A stretch of 64,000 nt of DNA from Streptosporangium canum (lineage in GTDB: Bacteria > Actinomycetota > Actinomycetes > Streptosporangiales > Streptosporangiaceae). Positions 33,720 to 42,908 of the stretch are shown piece by piece. Position numbers and translations under genes: made by a program. How positions within the stretch are numbered: position 1 is the stretch's first letter; each line of letters opens with the position of its first letter. The notes beneath the pieces were generated by a model. It was not told the DNA's origin. It saw nothing but the letters and a program-made list of their open reading frames with translations, and did no database searches. Location of the stretch: contig NZ_FOQY01000037.1 in assembly GCF_900113865.1 (NCBI RefSeq), forward strand, positions 20,369-84,368. The letters are read 5' to 3'.

Positions 33720-35251
33720 TGAGACCTCTGGAGATCCTGTTGTCGGCCACCAACCTGCTGGGGCTCGCGATCGTGGCGATCCCCCGGCTACGCGCGCTGC
33801 GCCGGCCAGGCTCCGTGGTGCCCGTCGCGCTGCTCTTGGCGGCGGCGCAGGTCCTCGTCGAAGGCCCGCGCTGGCAGCTGGCCCCTGCCTACGCGCTGAC
33901 CGCGATCCTCTTCCTGACCTGGCTGACCGGCATCGTCCGGCCGAGCGCCGTGCACGTCAACCGGCTGGTCGCCGGCTCAGCCGCCGGACTGGGTGTGCCG
34001 GCGGCCCTCGCCTCCGTCCTCCTGGCAACGGTGATGCCCGTATTCCGTTTCCCCGAGCCGACCGGGCCGTACGCGGTCGGCACCGCGACCTACCACTGGG
34101 TGGACGCAGGCCGTCCGGAGCTGTTCACCGACGCCCCCGATGATCATCGGGAACTCATGGCGCAGGTCTGGTATCCCGCCGAGCCTCAGCCGTCGGCACC
34201 GCGCGCCCCCTACATCCAAGACGCCGAGGCGGTGACGTCGGCGATGGCGCGCCTGGCCGGCTTCCCGGAGCCCGTCTTCAGCCAGCTCGGGTACGTGACC
34301 ACCAACGCCGTCACGTCCGCTCGGATGGCGGCCGACCGCCCCCGCTACCCGGTGCTCATCTCCCTCACCGGGCTCAGCGGGTTCCGCGCCGCGAGCACCT
34401 TCCAGATCCAGGAGCTGGTCTCGCACGGCTACGTGGTCGTCGGGCTCGACCAGCCGGGCGCCGCCGCCATGACACGCTTCCCCGACGGGCGGGAGATCCC
34501 GGGGTGGCCCAGGGACAAGATCTATCCGCTGATCAGCCAGAGCTGGACGCCGCGGCCCGACGCGCCGACACTCCAGGGGGAGGCGCTTCCCGACGGCATC
34601 ATCCCGTACTTCGCGCAGGACGTCAGCTTCGCGCTCGACCGGCTCGCGGGGCTGAACGAAGCCGACCCCGACGGCATCCTGACCGGCCGCCTCGACCTCG
34701 AGCGCGCCGGCGTCTTCGGGATCTCGTGGGGCGGCGCGACCGGTGCCGAGGCGTGCGCGAACGACCAGCGCCTCAAGGCGTGCTTCATCATGGACGTTCA
34801 AATGACGGCCCACGTCGTCAGGGCGGGCTTGCAGCAGCCGGTCATGTTCATGACCCGCGATACCGAGACCTTCCGTCTCGAACGGGAGCGCAGCGGCGGC
34901 TGGCCGGAGAAGGAGATCTCCGAGACCATCGAGACCATGACCGACGTGTACCAGCGCCTGCCGGGCGCCGGCTATTACGTGGAGGTCCCCGGGCTGTTCC
35001 ACGTCGACTTCACCGACATCCCGGTCTGGTCGCCGGTCACACCGCAGCTTGGCCTGAACGGGACGATCGACGCTCAGCGAGCACACGACATCATCAACGC
35101 CTACTCGCTCGCGTTCTTCGACAAGCATCTCTTGGGACAGTCACCGTCACTGCTCGAGTTCGAGGGGCCGTCGAGCCGCTTCCCGGAAGCGCGGTTCACG
35201 CATCGCCAGGGCGGGCCGGAACAGCCGCCGGCCGCCGCACACCCTCGGTGA
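33719..35251 (+). CDS. Membrane-anchored PAF-acetylhydrolase-like alpha/beta hydrolase
   Basis: A 510-residue protein. The first about 120 residues contain four membrane helices (LEILLSATNLLGLAIVAIP, VVPVALLLAAAQVLV, YALTAILFLTWLTGIV, GVPAALASVLLATVMPVF). The remainder is an alpha/beta hydrolase of the platelet-activating-factor acetylhydrolase/dienelactone type. The nucleophile Ser is in VFGISWGGATGAEA and the late His in VPGLFHVDFTD. GAGGAG precedes ATG 33719. The substrate is likely a short-acyl ester outside or at the membrane, which is inference. It is controlled by the divergent TetR protein. Confidence 0.87.
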   Translation: MRPLEILLSATNLLGLAIVAIPRLRALRRPGSVVPVALLLAAAQVLVEGPRWQLAPAYALTAILFLTWLTGIVRPSAVHVNRLVAGSAAGLGVPAALASVLLATVMPVFRFPEPTGPYAVGTATYHWVDAGRPELFTDAPDDHRELMAQVWYPAEPQPSAPRAPYIQDAEAVTSAMARLAGFPEPVFSQLGYVTTNAVTSARMAADRPRYPVLISLTGLSGFRAASTFQIQELVSHGYVVVGLDQPGAAAMTRFPDGREIPGWPRDKIYPLISQSWTPRPDAPTLQGEALPDGIIPYFAQDVSFALDRLAGLNEADPDGILTGRLDLERAGVFGISWGGATGAEACANDQRLKACFIMDVQMTAHVVRAGLQQPVMFMTRDTETFRLERERSGGWPEKEISETIETMTDVYQRLPGAGYYVEVPGLFHVDFTDIPVWSPVTPQLGLNGTIDAQRAHDIINAYSLAFFDKHLLGQSPSLLEFEGPSSRFPEARFTHRQGGPEQPPAAAHPR

Positions 35252-35324
35252 TACGGCGGACCGGAGTTGACCGTACGCGGCCATCCGATGGCGGATTGTC
35301 AGTGGGGCGATTCACACTGCCCCC

Positions 35325-37262
35325 ATGGCGGATACTCTCCCGGAACCTGCTTCCCGCACCGCGACCAAGAAGGACACCTCCCCCGAACCCGGACCTGGAT
35401 CCGAACCCGCTCCCGAGCTCGGCGAGCTCAGCCTCTCCGAGTGGCACGCACACGTCGGCAAGATGACCGGCATCGGCTTCCTCACCATCGCGCGCCGGCT
35501 GCCGGCGCTGGTGTCGCAGGCCGTACGGCTGGCATGGCTGGCCAGTCCCCGTGACACCCTCACCGCGATCACCCTGAGCATGCTCGCCGGCGTTTTCACC
35601 GCGTTCGGGCTGCTCGCCACCACCGGAGTCCTGTCGGCCCTGTTCGAGGCGGGGCCGACTCCGGAGCGGGTCATGGCCGCCCTGCCCAGCCTGATCGTGG
35701 TGGGCGCGGCCGGCACCCTGCGCACGCTGATGCAGGCGGGCGCGGGCTGGGCGCAGTCCCGGCTGGATCCTCAGGTGAGCCGGATCGCCGAGGAGCGGCT
35801 GTACGGACTGACCAGCCAGGTCGGCCTGGCCGCCTTCGACGACCCGGACTTCCACGACGCGCTCCAGCGGGCCAGGTCGCGCGGGGTGGCCATGGCGGAC
35901 GTCGTGGTCGGCACGACCATCAACGTACTGACCGCGATCATCGGGATCATCGCGGCGGCGGGCGTGCTCGGGGTGCTCCACCCCGTGCTTCTGCCGCTGC
36001 TGGTGCTGGCGGTGCTGCCGGACGCGTGGGCCGCGATCCGCTCGGCGCGGATGCGCTACACCACGATGTACGCGCTGATCCCCGCCAGCCGCCGCAAGTG
36101 GATCATCGCGGAGCTGCTGGCGGAGCGCGAACCCGCCGCCGAAGTGCGCTCGTTCACCATGCGGGGCTTCCTGATGCGGATGTACGACGCCGTGGCCACG
36201 GCCGAGCAGTCCATCCTGCTGGGCCTGGCGCGGCGGCAGACGTTCACGAAGGTCGTCGGCGAGGCGCTCGGCGGGGTCGGGACGGCCATCGTCTACGTCG
36301 CCCTCGGCGTCCTGCTCGCCGTGGGCGCGGTGCCGCTGGCCGTCGCGGGCACGGCCGTGCTGGCGATCCGGTCGGGTCAGACATATCTGGCCAACCTCAT
36401 GTACGCCACCAACCGGCTCTATGAGGAGGGCCTCTACTTCACCGACTTCCTCGACTTCTGCGCCGACGCGGAGAGCCGGCTGGGATCCGAGCGCTCCGGA
36501 CAGGCCCCTGAGACGTTCAAACGGATCACCGCCGAGGACGTCGTCTTCACCTATCCCGGCTCCGGCACCCCCGCGCTCCAGGGAGTGTCGGTCCGTATCG
36601 ACCGGGGTGAGGTGATCGCCCTCGTCGGCGAGAACGGCTCGGGCAAGACCACACTGGCCAAGATCCTTTCGGGCCTTTACGAGCCGGACAGCGGGCACGT
36701 CCGATGGGACGGCACCGATCTCGCCGAGGTCGATCCCGATCAGCTCCGGCAGCGCATCGCGGTCATCGCCCAGGATCACACGCGCTGGCCGCTGACCGCC
36801 AGGCACAACATCAGCATGGGCACGGACAAGGGAGAGCCCGCACTGATCTCGGCGGCGGAGGTGGCGGGCGCCGACCAGGTCGTCGCCGAGCTGCCCCACG
36901 GCTACGGCACCCTGCTGGACCGGCGGTTCAAGGACGGTCAGGAGCTGTCCGGCGGCCAGTGGCAGCGGATCGCGGTCGCGCGAGGCTTCCACCGGGACGC
37001 TCCCCTGCTGATCTGCGACGAGCCGACCGCCGCCCTTGACGCCCGCGCCGAGCACGCCCTCTTCGAACGCATCCGGCGGCACGCCGACGGACGCACCGTC
37101 CTGTTGATCACCCACCGGCTGGCCAGCGTCCGCTACGCCGACCGGATCTACGTCCTGGACCACGGCAGGGTCACCGAGGAGGGCACCCACGACCAGCTCA
37201 TCGCGGTCGACGGCCTCTACGCCGACCTCTACAGCCTGCAGGCCCGCGCCTACTCGGCCTGA
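35325..37262 (+). CDS. ABC exporter half-transporter (fused membrane and ATPase domains)
   Basis: A 645-residue half-transporter working as a dimer. The N-terminal part (to about residue 380) has six helices, including TLTAITLSMLAGVFTAFGLL and INVLTAIIGIIAAAGVLGVL. The ATPase domain has Walker A LVGENGSGKTTLAKIL, signature LSGGQWQRIAVARGF, Walker B LLICDEPTAALD and the H-loop LLITHRLASVRYAD. There is no clear SD before ATG 35325. The exported substrate is unknown. The hydrolase gene lies 73 bases upstream on the same strand. Confidence 0.92.
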   Translation: MADTLPEPASRTATKKDTSPEPGPGSEPAPELGELSLSEWHAHVGKMTGIGFLTIARRLPALVSQAVRLAWLASPRDTLTAITLSMLAGVFTAFGLLATTGVLSALFEAGPTPERVMAALPSLIVVGAAGTLRTLMQAGAGWAQSRLDPQVSRIAEERLYGLTSQVGLAAFDDPDFHDALQRARSRGVAMADVVVGTTINVLTAIIGIIAAAGVLGVLHPVLLPLLVLAVLPDAWAAIRSARMRYTTMYALIPASRRKWIIAELLAEREPAAEVRSFTMRGFLMRMYDAVATAEQSILLGLARRQTFTKVVGEALGGVGTAIVYVALGVLLAVGAVPLAVAGTAVLAIRSGQTYLANLMYATNRLYEEGLYFTDFLDFCADAESRLGSERSGQAPETFKRITAEDVVFTYPGSGTPALQGVSVRIDRGEVIALVGENGSGKTTLAKILSGLYEPDSGHVRWDGTDLAEVDPDQLRQRIAVIAQDHTRWPLTARHNISMGTDKGEPALISAAEVAGADQVVAELPHGYGTLLDRRFKDGQELSGGQWQRIAVARGFHRDAPLLICDEPTAALDARAEHALFERIRRHADGRTVLLITHRLASVRYADRIYVLDHGRVTEEGTHDQLIAVDGLYADLYSLQARAYSA

Positions 37263-37394
37263 GCCCCCGGGTGACGGCCTCCCCGCCCTCCGGGCCGGAT
37301 CCGCCGCGCCCGCCCCACCTCTCCGGCCCCAGGCCCCGCTTCCCCGGCCGCACCCCCGATTCAGCCGCGATCCCCGTTCGGCCCGGCGCCTCGC

Positions 37395-38858
37395 TCAGCC
37401 CCGGTCCCCCAGCACGGCCCGCATGACGGCCTTCGCGACGGGAGCCGCCACCTGGCCGCCGAAACCGCCGTGTTCCACGAGGACTCCCACGGCCACCCGG
37501 GGGTCGGCCGCCGGGGCGAAGCTGGTGAAGATCGCGTGGTCCTGCCCGGAGGCGGCGTTCTCGGCGGTGCCGGTCTTGGCCGCCACGTCGACACCCGGGA
37601 TGGCGGCGGCCGTACCGGTGCCGCCGGGCCGGGTGACCGTGACCATCATCGCGGTGAGCCGGTTGGCCTCGTGCTCGTCGAGCGTCTGGCGGTAGCGCGA
37701 CGGCTCCGTCTCGTCGATCACCGTGCCGTCGGCGAGGCGGACCTCCTCCACCAGGTAGGGGCGCATCAGCACGCCGTCGTTGGCGACCGCCGCGGAGATC
37801 ATCGCGATCATGAGCGGGGTGGCCCGGTCGTCGAACTGGCCCAGCGCCGACATCGCGGTCTGCGCCCGGTCCATCTCCGGCGGATACACGCTCCTGGCCA
37901 CCGGCATGGGAACGGTGAGGTCGTCGGCGCCGAACCCGAACGCCTCGGCCTGCTCGCGCAGCACGTCCTGGCCGAGGTCGATGCCGATCTTCGCGAAGGG
38001 CGTGTTGCACGAGGTCTTGAACGCGTACGCCAGCGGCGGGTTGCCGTCGCCGCAGGCCGTGCCGCCGGAGTTGCGCAGGTAGGTGTCGGTGCCGGGGAGG
38101 CGGAGCGCCTCGGGGGCGCCGACCTTCGTGGTCGGGCTGTACCTCCCCGAGGTCAGCGCGGCCGCACTCGTGACGATCTTGAAGGCGGATCCCGGCGGGT
38201 AGTTCTGCTGGATCGCCCGATTCAGCAGAGGCCGGCCGGGATCCGCCTGCAGCCGTCTGTCGATCCCGGCGAGCCGGTCGGCGTCGAAGGTCGCGTAGAG
38301 GTTCGGGTCGTAGGAGGGGAGGGAGACCATGGCCAGGATCGCGCCGGTGGCGGGGGTGATCGCGACGACGGCCCCGCGCAGCCCGGTGGCGCGCAGTGCC
38401 TCGTAGGCGGCCCGCTGCGCCCGCCCGTCGATGGTGAGCTTGAGCGTGGCCCCGCTCTCGGTGCCGTACACCAGTGAGCGCACCTTGACCCGGGGATCCC
38501 TGCCGGACAGCACGGCGTTCTCGGCCTTCTCGATGCCGGCTCCGCCGTAGAGCGAGATGTGTCCGGTCACCGGCGCGTAGAGCGGCCCCGCGGGGTAGAC
38601 CCGCCGGTATCTGTAGTCGGCGCCCCCGCTGTCCCGGCTGGTCGCGATGACCGTGCCGTCGCGGAGCAGGATCTCGCCTCTCGGGCCGGCGAACCGCGCG
38701 ATCATCGTCTGGCGGTTGCGCGGGTCCGCGTTGAGCCGGTCCGCGTCGAGCGCCTGGATGTAGGTCACCTTGCCGAGCAGGGCGAACAGCATGGCCCCGC
38801 ACACCAGGGCGACGTGCCGGAGCGGGATGTTGATCCGGCGAGCGCGTGGTGCGGCCAT
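37395..38858 (-). CDS. Class B penicillin-binding protein (PBPA-like transpeptidase)
   Basis: A 487-residue membrane-anchored D,D-transpeptidase cross-linking peptidoglycan. A single N-terminal helix (HVALVCGAMLFALLGKVTYI) precedes the non-penicillin-binding module. The catalytic motifs are GSAFK (SxxK, about residue 225), SCN (SxN) and KTGTAE (KTG). RGEILLRDGTVIATS is the PBPA-type N-terminal box. It stands away from any pknAB/rodA cluster, so it is a second, dispersed copy of this family. Confidence 0.94.
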   Translation of the reverse strand: MAAPRARRINIPLRHVALVCGAMLFALLGKVTYIQALDADRLNADPRNRQTMIARFAGPRGEILLRDGTVIATSRDSGGADYRYRRVYPAGPLYAPVTGHISLYGGAGIEKAENAVLSGRDPRVKVRSLVYGTESGATLKLTIDGRAQRAAYEALRATGLRGAVVAITPATGAILAMVSLPSYDPNLYATFDADRLAGIDRRLQADPGRPLLNRAIQQNYPPGSAFKIVTSAAALTSGRYSPTTKVGAPEALRLPGTDTYLRNSGGTACGDGNPPLAYAFKTSCNTPFAKIGIDLGQDVLREQAEAFGFGADDLTVPMPVARSVYPPEMDRAQTAMSALGQFDDRATPLMIAMISAAVANDGVLMRPYLVEEVRLADGTVIDETEPSRYRQTLDEHEANRLTAMMVTVTRPGGTGTAAAIPGVDVAAKTGTAENAASGQDHAIFTSFAPAADPRVAVGVLVEHGGFGGQVAAPVAKAVMRAVLGDRG

Positions 38859-38957
38859 GGGCCCCTCCCCCGATCGCGCTGCCGGTCACCGATTTACCGG
38901 TTTAACAGCAAGACCGAAAAGGGGGCACCGGCCTGGGGCAAAGCGGCCGTACGGCTT

Positions 38958-39320
38958 CTAATCAACCACCGACCGGTAGTAATTGATCTTGTTTTGGACG
39001 GCCGCCTGCTTCTCGCGCAGGTTGTCGACCTGGGCTTCCACCCGCCGGTCGTGGGCTTCGAGGAGCGCGATCCGGTCGCGGATCGTATGGTCGCCCTTCC
39101 GGACCAGCTCGGCGAAGCGGAGCATCTCCGCGATCGGCATCCCGGTGTCCCGCAGGCAGCGGATCGTGCCGAGCCAGCCGACGTCCTCCTGGGTGAACCT
39201 GCGCTGTCCGGCCGCGTTGCGGCCGATCGGCTCCAGCAGACCGATCCGCTCGTAGTAGCGCAGGGTGTCGAGGCTGAAGCCGGTCTCCTCGACCACCTGG
39301 CCAGGCGTGTACACACTCAC
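38958..39320 (-). CDS. MerR-family regulator, probably leaderless
   Basis: About 120 residues. The N-terminal HTH reads VYTPGQVVEETGFSLDTLRY, then YERIGLLEPIGRNAAGQRRF, with a C-terminal coiled-coil (IALLEAHDRRVEAQVDNLRE). A -35 TTGACC (39358-39353) and a -10 GATGCT (39333-39328) are separated by the 19 bases usual for MerR promoters. They place transcription start at GTG 39320, so an in-frame ATG at 39332 is inside the -10 element and cannot be used from it. The mirror promoter drives the aldo-keto reductase fragment. Confidence 0.85.
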   Translation of the reverse strand: MSVYTPGQVVEETGFSLDTLRYYERIGLLEPIGRNAAGQRRFTQEDVGWLGTIRCLRDTGMPIAEMLRFAELVRKGDHTIRDRIALLEAHDRRVEAQVDNLREKQAAVQNKINYYRSVVD

Positions 39321-39327
39321 GCCTGGC

Positions 39328-39404
39328 AGCATCCCACCTGGAGCACACTCCAGGTCAAGCGGGAGATTCCTGTTTGACCTGGAGTGCACTCCATCTCGCA
39401 TGGT
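39328..39404. promoter_or_regulatory. Paired MerR-type promoters with 19-bp spacers
   Basis: ACCTGGAG-CACA-CTCCAGGT (39336-39355) and TGGAGTGCACTCCA (39380-39393) are dyads lying in the spacers of two divergent promoters. The minus-strand promoter has -35 39358-39353 and -10 39333-39328. The plus-strand promoter has -35 TTGACC 39374-39379 and -10 CATGGT 39399-39404. Each start codon begins 8 bases after its -10. Confidence 0.75.
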
Positions 39405-39411
39405 GGTGCCC

Positions 39412-39696
39412 ATGACACACCTTCCCCTGGCCCTGGGCACCATCCCGTTCGGCGCCGTCCTGGACGACAAGGCGACTTTCGCGATCCTGGACCGGTTCGC
39501 CGACGCCGGCGGTGCGATGCTGGACACCGCGAGCAACTACCCCTTCTGGAACGAGGGGGCGACCGGCGACGAGAGCGAGCCGGCCATCGGCCGACGGCCG
39601 GCCGCGCGGGGCAACCGCGACCGGATCGTGCCGAGCACCAAGTGCGGCGCCCGGCCGACGGTCCCCGGCGACCGGGCGCTGGACTCCGTCCGATGA
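39412..39696 (+). pseudogene. Aldo/keto reductase N-terminal fragment
   Basis: 94 codons matching the first quarter of an aldo/keto reductase (LALGTIPFGAVLDD, GGAMLDTASNYPFWNEGATG with the catalytic Asp and Tyr, GNRDRIVPSTKCGARP with Lys). It then stops. The TIM-barrel remainder, including the His strand, is missing. The promoter and start are intact, so the fragment may still be transcribed under MerR control. Downstream sequence shows no continuation in another frame that I can recognise. Confidence 0.75.
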
Positions 39697-40020
39697 GGGG
39701 GCCGGAGGAGCTGTGGTTCCTGACGCCCACGCCGCTGGGCGTGTGGCGCTTCGAGAACGCCCGGCCGAGGAGGTCCGGAGCGCGTCCTTCCCTGCGGGCG
39801 CGGATCGCCTCCGCGAGGTTCTTCGTGATCAGGCGGAGGTAGGAGGTAGGGCGACGTCCCTCGCGGGCCGGGGCTGTCGGGGCACTCCGCGAGTCAGGCG
39901 GGCGTGGCGTGGGACCGGACATGAGCCGGGCGGGCGTGACGTGGGACCGGACATGAGCCGGGCGGGCGTGACGTGGGACCGGACATGAGCCGGGCGGGCG
40001 TGACGTGGATCCGGGCGGGG
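39697..40020. other. Stretch after the reductase fragment with small ORF and 32-bp repeats
   Basis: A 49-codon frame starting ATG 39694 contains LWFLTPTPLGVWRFENARPR but resembles nothing I know. The rest is the 32-bp minisatellite (39898-40008). No firm gene. Confidence 0.4.
39898..40008. repeat. 32-bp minisatellite, three and a half copies
   Basis: Units begin at 39898, 39930 and 39962, each starting GCGGGCGTG(A/G)CGTGGGACCG. The fourth copy breaks off after 15 bases at 40008. Copies are identical except one base. The array ends 12 bases before the stop of the downstream minus-strand TetR gene. Confidence 0.9.
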
Positions 40021-40677
40021 TCACTCCTGGGGCAGGTGCTCCGACAGGTAGCGGCGGACCAGGCGCTTGCACTCGTCGATCAGCTCGGGGTCGCCGTCGG
40101 GCCGGGAGCGGAAGGCGAGCTTGAGCACGGCGTCGGCGGCCTCGACCGCGACGACCAGCGCCCGGTCCAGCCTCGGCCCGATCGGGGCCCCGAGCAGCTC
40201 GATGGTGATCGCGCGGAGCCGGTCGGCCACGATGACGTTGTTCTCCAGCGCGGTGTCGAGCATCCGCTCGGTCCCCTTGAGCGCCGGGCCTCCCGGCGAG
40301 GGCAGCACCTCGCCGAAGTCGACGACGGCGAAGCCCGGCGTCGAGCGTTTCATCGCGACGAACTCGTCGATCGCCAGATCCACCATCTCGGTCCAGTCCG
40401 ACAGCTGCACGGCCGAGAGCCTGGCGGTGATCCGGCCGAGGAATGCCTCCAGGTTGCGCAGCGCCAGCGCCCGCACCAGCCCCTGCTTGTCGGGGAAGAA
40501 CTGGTAGAAGGTGCCGATCGGCACCTCCGCGCGGCGCGCGACCTCCTTGGTGGTCAGCGCCTCGTAACCCGCCTCGTCCAGCAGCCGCGCACACTCGTCC
40601 AGCATGCGCTCGACCCGTTCCAGGCTGCGCCGCTGGGCGGGACGGCGGCGTAGCGTCCCCCCGGAAACGTTCGTCAT
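40021..40677 (-). CDS. TetR-family repressor
   Basis: A 218-residue repressor. The HTH is TTKEVARRAEVPIGTFYQFF. The C-terminal ligand domain includes VVDFGEVLPSPGGPALKGTE. The start is the ATG 40677. The frame open upstream lacks an SD and would extend over the operator. It diverges from a beta-glucosidase. A CATGAG-N5-CTCATG dyad in the 71-base gap is the likely binding site for control of both genes. Confidence 0.92.
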   Translation of the reverse strand: MTNVSGGTLRRRPAQRRSLERVERMLDECARLLDEAGYEALTTKEVARRAEVPIGTFYQFFPDKQGLVRALALRNLEAFLGRITARLSAVQLSDWTEMVDLAIDEFVAMKRSTPGFAVVDFGEVLPSPGGPALKGTERMLDTALENNVIVADRLRAITIELLGAPIGPRLDRALVVAVEAADAVLKLAFRSRPDGDPELIDECKRLVRRYLSEHLPQE

Positions 40678-40715
40678 CGCTCCATCATCCCCTACCCGGA
40701 CCCCCCAAGGGCTAA

Positions 40716-40732
40716 CATGAGCCACACTCATG
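40716..40732. promoter_or_regulatory. Putative TetR operator before beta-glucosidase
   Basis: CATGAG (40716-40721) and CTCATG (40727-40732) form a 6-bp dyad with five-base spacer, between the divergent TetR and GH1 starts. Confidence 0.5.
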
Positions 40733-40748
40733 CCAACGGGAGGTCAGG

Positions 40749-42059
40749 ATGTTCCTTTGGGGTACGGCTACCGCGTCCTACCAGATCGAGGGTGCCGTCG
40801 CCGAAGACGGCCGGGGCCCGTCGATCTGGGACACCTTCGCCCATGAGCCCGGCCGCGTCCGCGACGGGCACACCGGCGACGTGAGCTGCGACCATTACCA
40901 CCGCTGGCCCGAGGACGTCGCCCTGATGGCCGGGCTCGGGGTGGATTCCTACCGCTTCTCCATCGCCTGGCCCCGCGTCCAGCCCGAGGGGCGGGGCCGG
41001 ATCAACCAGGCCGGCCTGGACTTCTACGACCGGCTGACGGACGCGCTCCACGACAGGGGCATCGTCCCGGCGGCCACGCTGTTCCACTGGGACCTGCCGC
41101 AGGCCCTGGAGGACGAGGGCGGCTGGCTCAACCGCGACACCTCCTACCGGTTCGCCGAGTACGCCGCCGCCGTGGCCGACCGGCTCGCCGACCGGATCCC
41201 CATGTGGATCACCCTGAACGAGCCCTTCGTGCACATGGTCTTCGGCTACGCCATGGGCAACCACGCCCCCGGCAGGACCCTGTTCCTGGACGCGCTCCCG
41301 GTGGCCCACCACCAGCTGCTCGGGCACGGCCTGGCCGCGGCGGCCCTGCGCGAGCGGGGTGCGGAGAAGGTGCTGATCACCAACAACTGCACCCCCGTCT
41401 GGCCCGCCTCCGACGCCCCCGCCGACCTCGCCGCCGCCGACGCCTACGACACCCTGCACAACCGGCTGTTCAACGACCCCGTACTCCTCGGGCGATATCC
41501 GGATTTGTCGGCATACGGTGTGACCCTCGACTGCGTCCAGGACGGCGACCTCGACCTGATCGGCGCCCGCCTCGACGGCATCGGCATCAACTACTACAAC
41601 CCCACCCGGATCGCGGCCCCCACCGCCGAAGGACTCCCCTTCACCGACGCCGGCGTCACCGGCCACCCCACCACCGCCTTCGGCTGGCCCGTCGTCCCCG
41701 ACGGCCTGCGCGAACTCCTGACCGGCCTCAAGGCCCGGTACGGCGACGCCCTGCCGCCCGTCTACGTCACCGAGAACGGCTGCTCCCAGCCCGACGTGCC
41801 GGGCCCGGACGGGGTGGTCGACGACCAGGCCCGGATCGCCTACCTCGACGGTCACATCGAGGCCGTCGAGCGGGCGCGGGCCGAGGGCGTGGACGTCCGC
41901 GGCTACTACGTCTGGTCCCTGCTGGACAACTTCGAGTGGGCCGAGGGCTACCACCAGCGCTTCGGCCTGGTCCACGTCGACTTCGCCACCGGGGAGCGCA
42001 CCCCGAAGGCCTCCTACCACTGGCTCGCGAAGCGGATCGCCGAGCACGCCGGGACCTGA
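40749..42059 (+). CDS. GH1 beta-glucosidase
   Basis: A 436-residue cytosolic glycoside hydrolase family 1 enzyme releasing glucose (or related sugars) from beta-glycosides. GTATASYQIEGAVAEDGRGP is the family opening. The acid/base Glu is in TLNEPF (about residue 157) and the nucleophile Glu in YVTENG (about residue 341). LFHWDLPQALEDEGGW and SLLDNFEWAEGY complete the pocket. GGGAGGTCAGG precedes the ATG. There is no signal peptide, so it acts on imported oligosaccharides. It is regulated by the adjacent TetR protein. Confidence 0.95.
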   Translation: MFLWGTATASYQIEGAVAEDGRGPSIWDTFAHEPGRVRDGHTGDVSCDHYHRWPEDVALMAGLGVDSYRFSIAWPRVQPEGRGRINQAGLDFYDRLTDALHDRGIVPAATLFHWDLPQALEDEGGWLNRDTSYRFAEYAAAVADRLADRIPMWITLNEPFVHMVFGYAMGNHAPGRTLFLDALPVAHHQLLGHGLAAAALRERGAEKVLITNNCTPVWPASDAPADLAAADAYDTLHNRLFNDPVLLGRYPDLSAYGVTLDCVQDGDLDLIGARLDGIGINYYNPTRIAAPTAEGLPFTDAGVTGHPTTAFGWPVVPDGLRELLTGLKARYGDALPPVYVTENGCSQPDVPGPDGVVDDQARIAYLDGHIEAVERARAEGVDVRGYYVWSLLDNFEWAEGYHQRFGLVHVDFATGERTPKASYHWLAKRIAEHAGT

Positions 42060-42095
42060 TAGGGCCGGGCCCCGGGCGGTGCCCGCCCGCCGGCC

Positions 42096-42908
42096 TCAGC
42101 CGTTGAAGGTGTCGGGGTCCGGGCCGGTGCGGGTGCCGGCGTCCAGCCGGGCGATCGCCTCCATGTCGCCGCCGGTGAGGGAGAAGTCGAAGACGTCGAT
42201 GTTCTCCTTGATCCGCGCCGGGGTGACCGACTTGGGGATCACGACGTTTCCCAGCTGGACGTGCCAGCGCAGGACGGCCTGGGCCGGGGTCTTGCCGTGC
42301 CGTTCGGCGATCTCGACGATCACCGGGTCCTTGAGCACGGCCCCCTGGGCCAGCGGGCTCCACGCCTCGGTGACGATGCCGTGCCGGGCGTGGAAGTCGC
42401 GCAGCCCGGCCTGCTGCAGGGCCGGGTGGAGCTCGATCTGGTTGACCACCGGGACGATGCCGCCGGTGTCGATGAGGCGGGTCAGATGGGCGGGCTGGAA
42501 GTTGGACACGCCGATCGCGCGGACGCGGCCGTCGGCGAGGAGCTTCTCCATCGCCTTCCAGGTCTCGCCGTACAGATCCCTGGCCGGCGCGGGCCAGTGG
42601 ATGAGATACAGGTCGAGATGGTCCAGCCCCAGCTTGGCGAGGCTCACGTCGAAGGCGGCGAGGGTCGAGTCGTAGCCCTGGTCGCTGTTCCACACCTTGG
42701 TGGTGACGAACAGCTCCTCGCGGGGCAGGCCGGAGTCGGCCAGCGCCCGGCCCACACCACGCTCGTTGCCGTAGATCGCGGCGGTGTCGATGCTCCGGTA
42801 ACCGGCTTCGAGCGCGCCGGTCACCGCCCGGGCGGTCTCGTCCTCGGGCACCTGGAACACCCCGAAGCCGAGCTGCGGCATGGAGACCCCGTTGTTCAGG
42901 GTGATCAT
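42096..42908 (-). CDS. Aldo/keto reductase (2,5-diketogluconate reductase type)
   Basis: A 270-residue NADPH-dependent carbonyl reductase, AKR5-like. The catalytic tetrad is visible as IDTA (Asp), AIYGNE (Tyr), FVTTKVWNSD (Lys) and LIHWPAP (His). IPKSVTPARIKENIDVFDF binds NADPH. GGAGGACC lies before ATG 42908. It is convergent with the beta-glucosidase. The physiological substrate is unknown. Confidence 0.94.
   Translation of the reverse strand: MITLNNGVSMPQLGFGVFQVPEDETARAVTGALEAGYRSIDTAAIYGNERGVGRALADSGLPREELFVTTKVWNSDQGYDSTLAAFDVSLAKLGLDHLDLYLIHWPAPARDLYGETWKAMEKLLADGRVRAIGVSNFQPAHLTRLIDTGGIVPVVNQIELHPALQQAGLRDFHARHGIVTEAWSPLAQGAVLKDPVIVEIAERHGKTPAQAVLRWHVQLGNVVIPKSVTPARIKENIDVFDFSLTGGDMEAIARLDAGTRTGPDPDTFNG

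Noticed and set aside
34504..35466. A 320-codon plus-strand frame overlapping the hydrolase
   Set aside because: Shadow frame with biased composition. The hydrolase frame carries all recognised motifs.
39898..40008. CRISPR-like array of 32-bp units
   Set aside because: The units abut with no spacers and no cas gene is in the window. It is a minisatellite.
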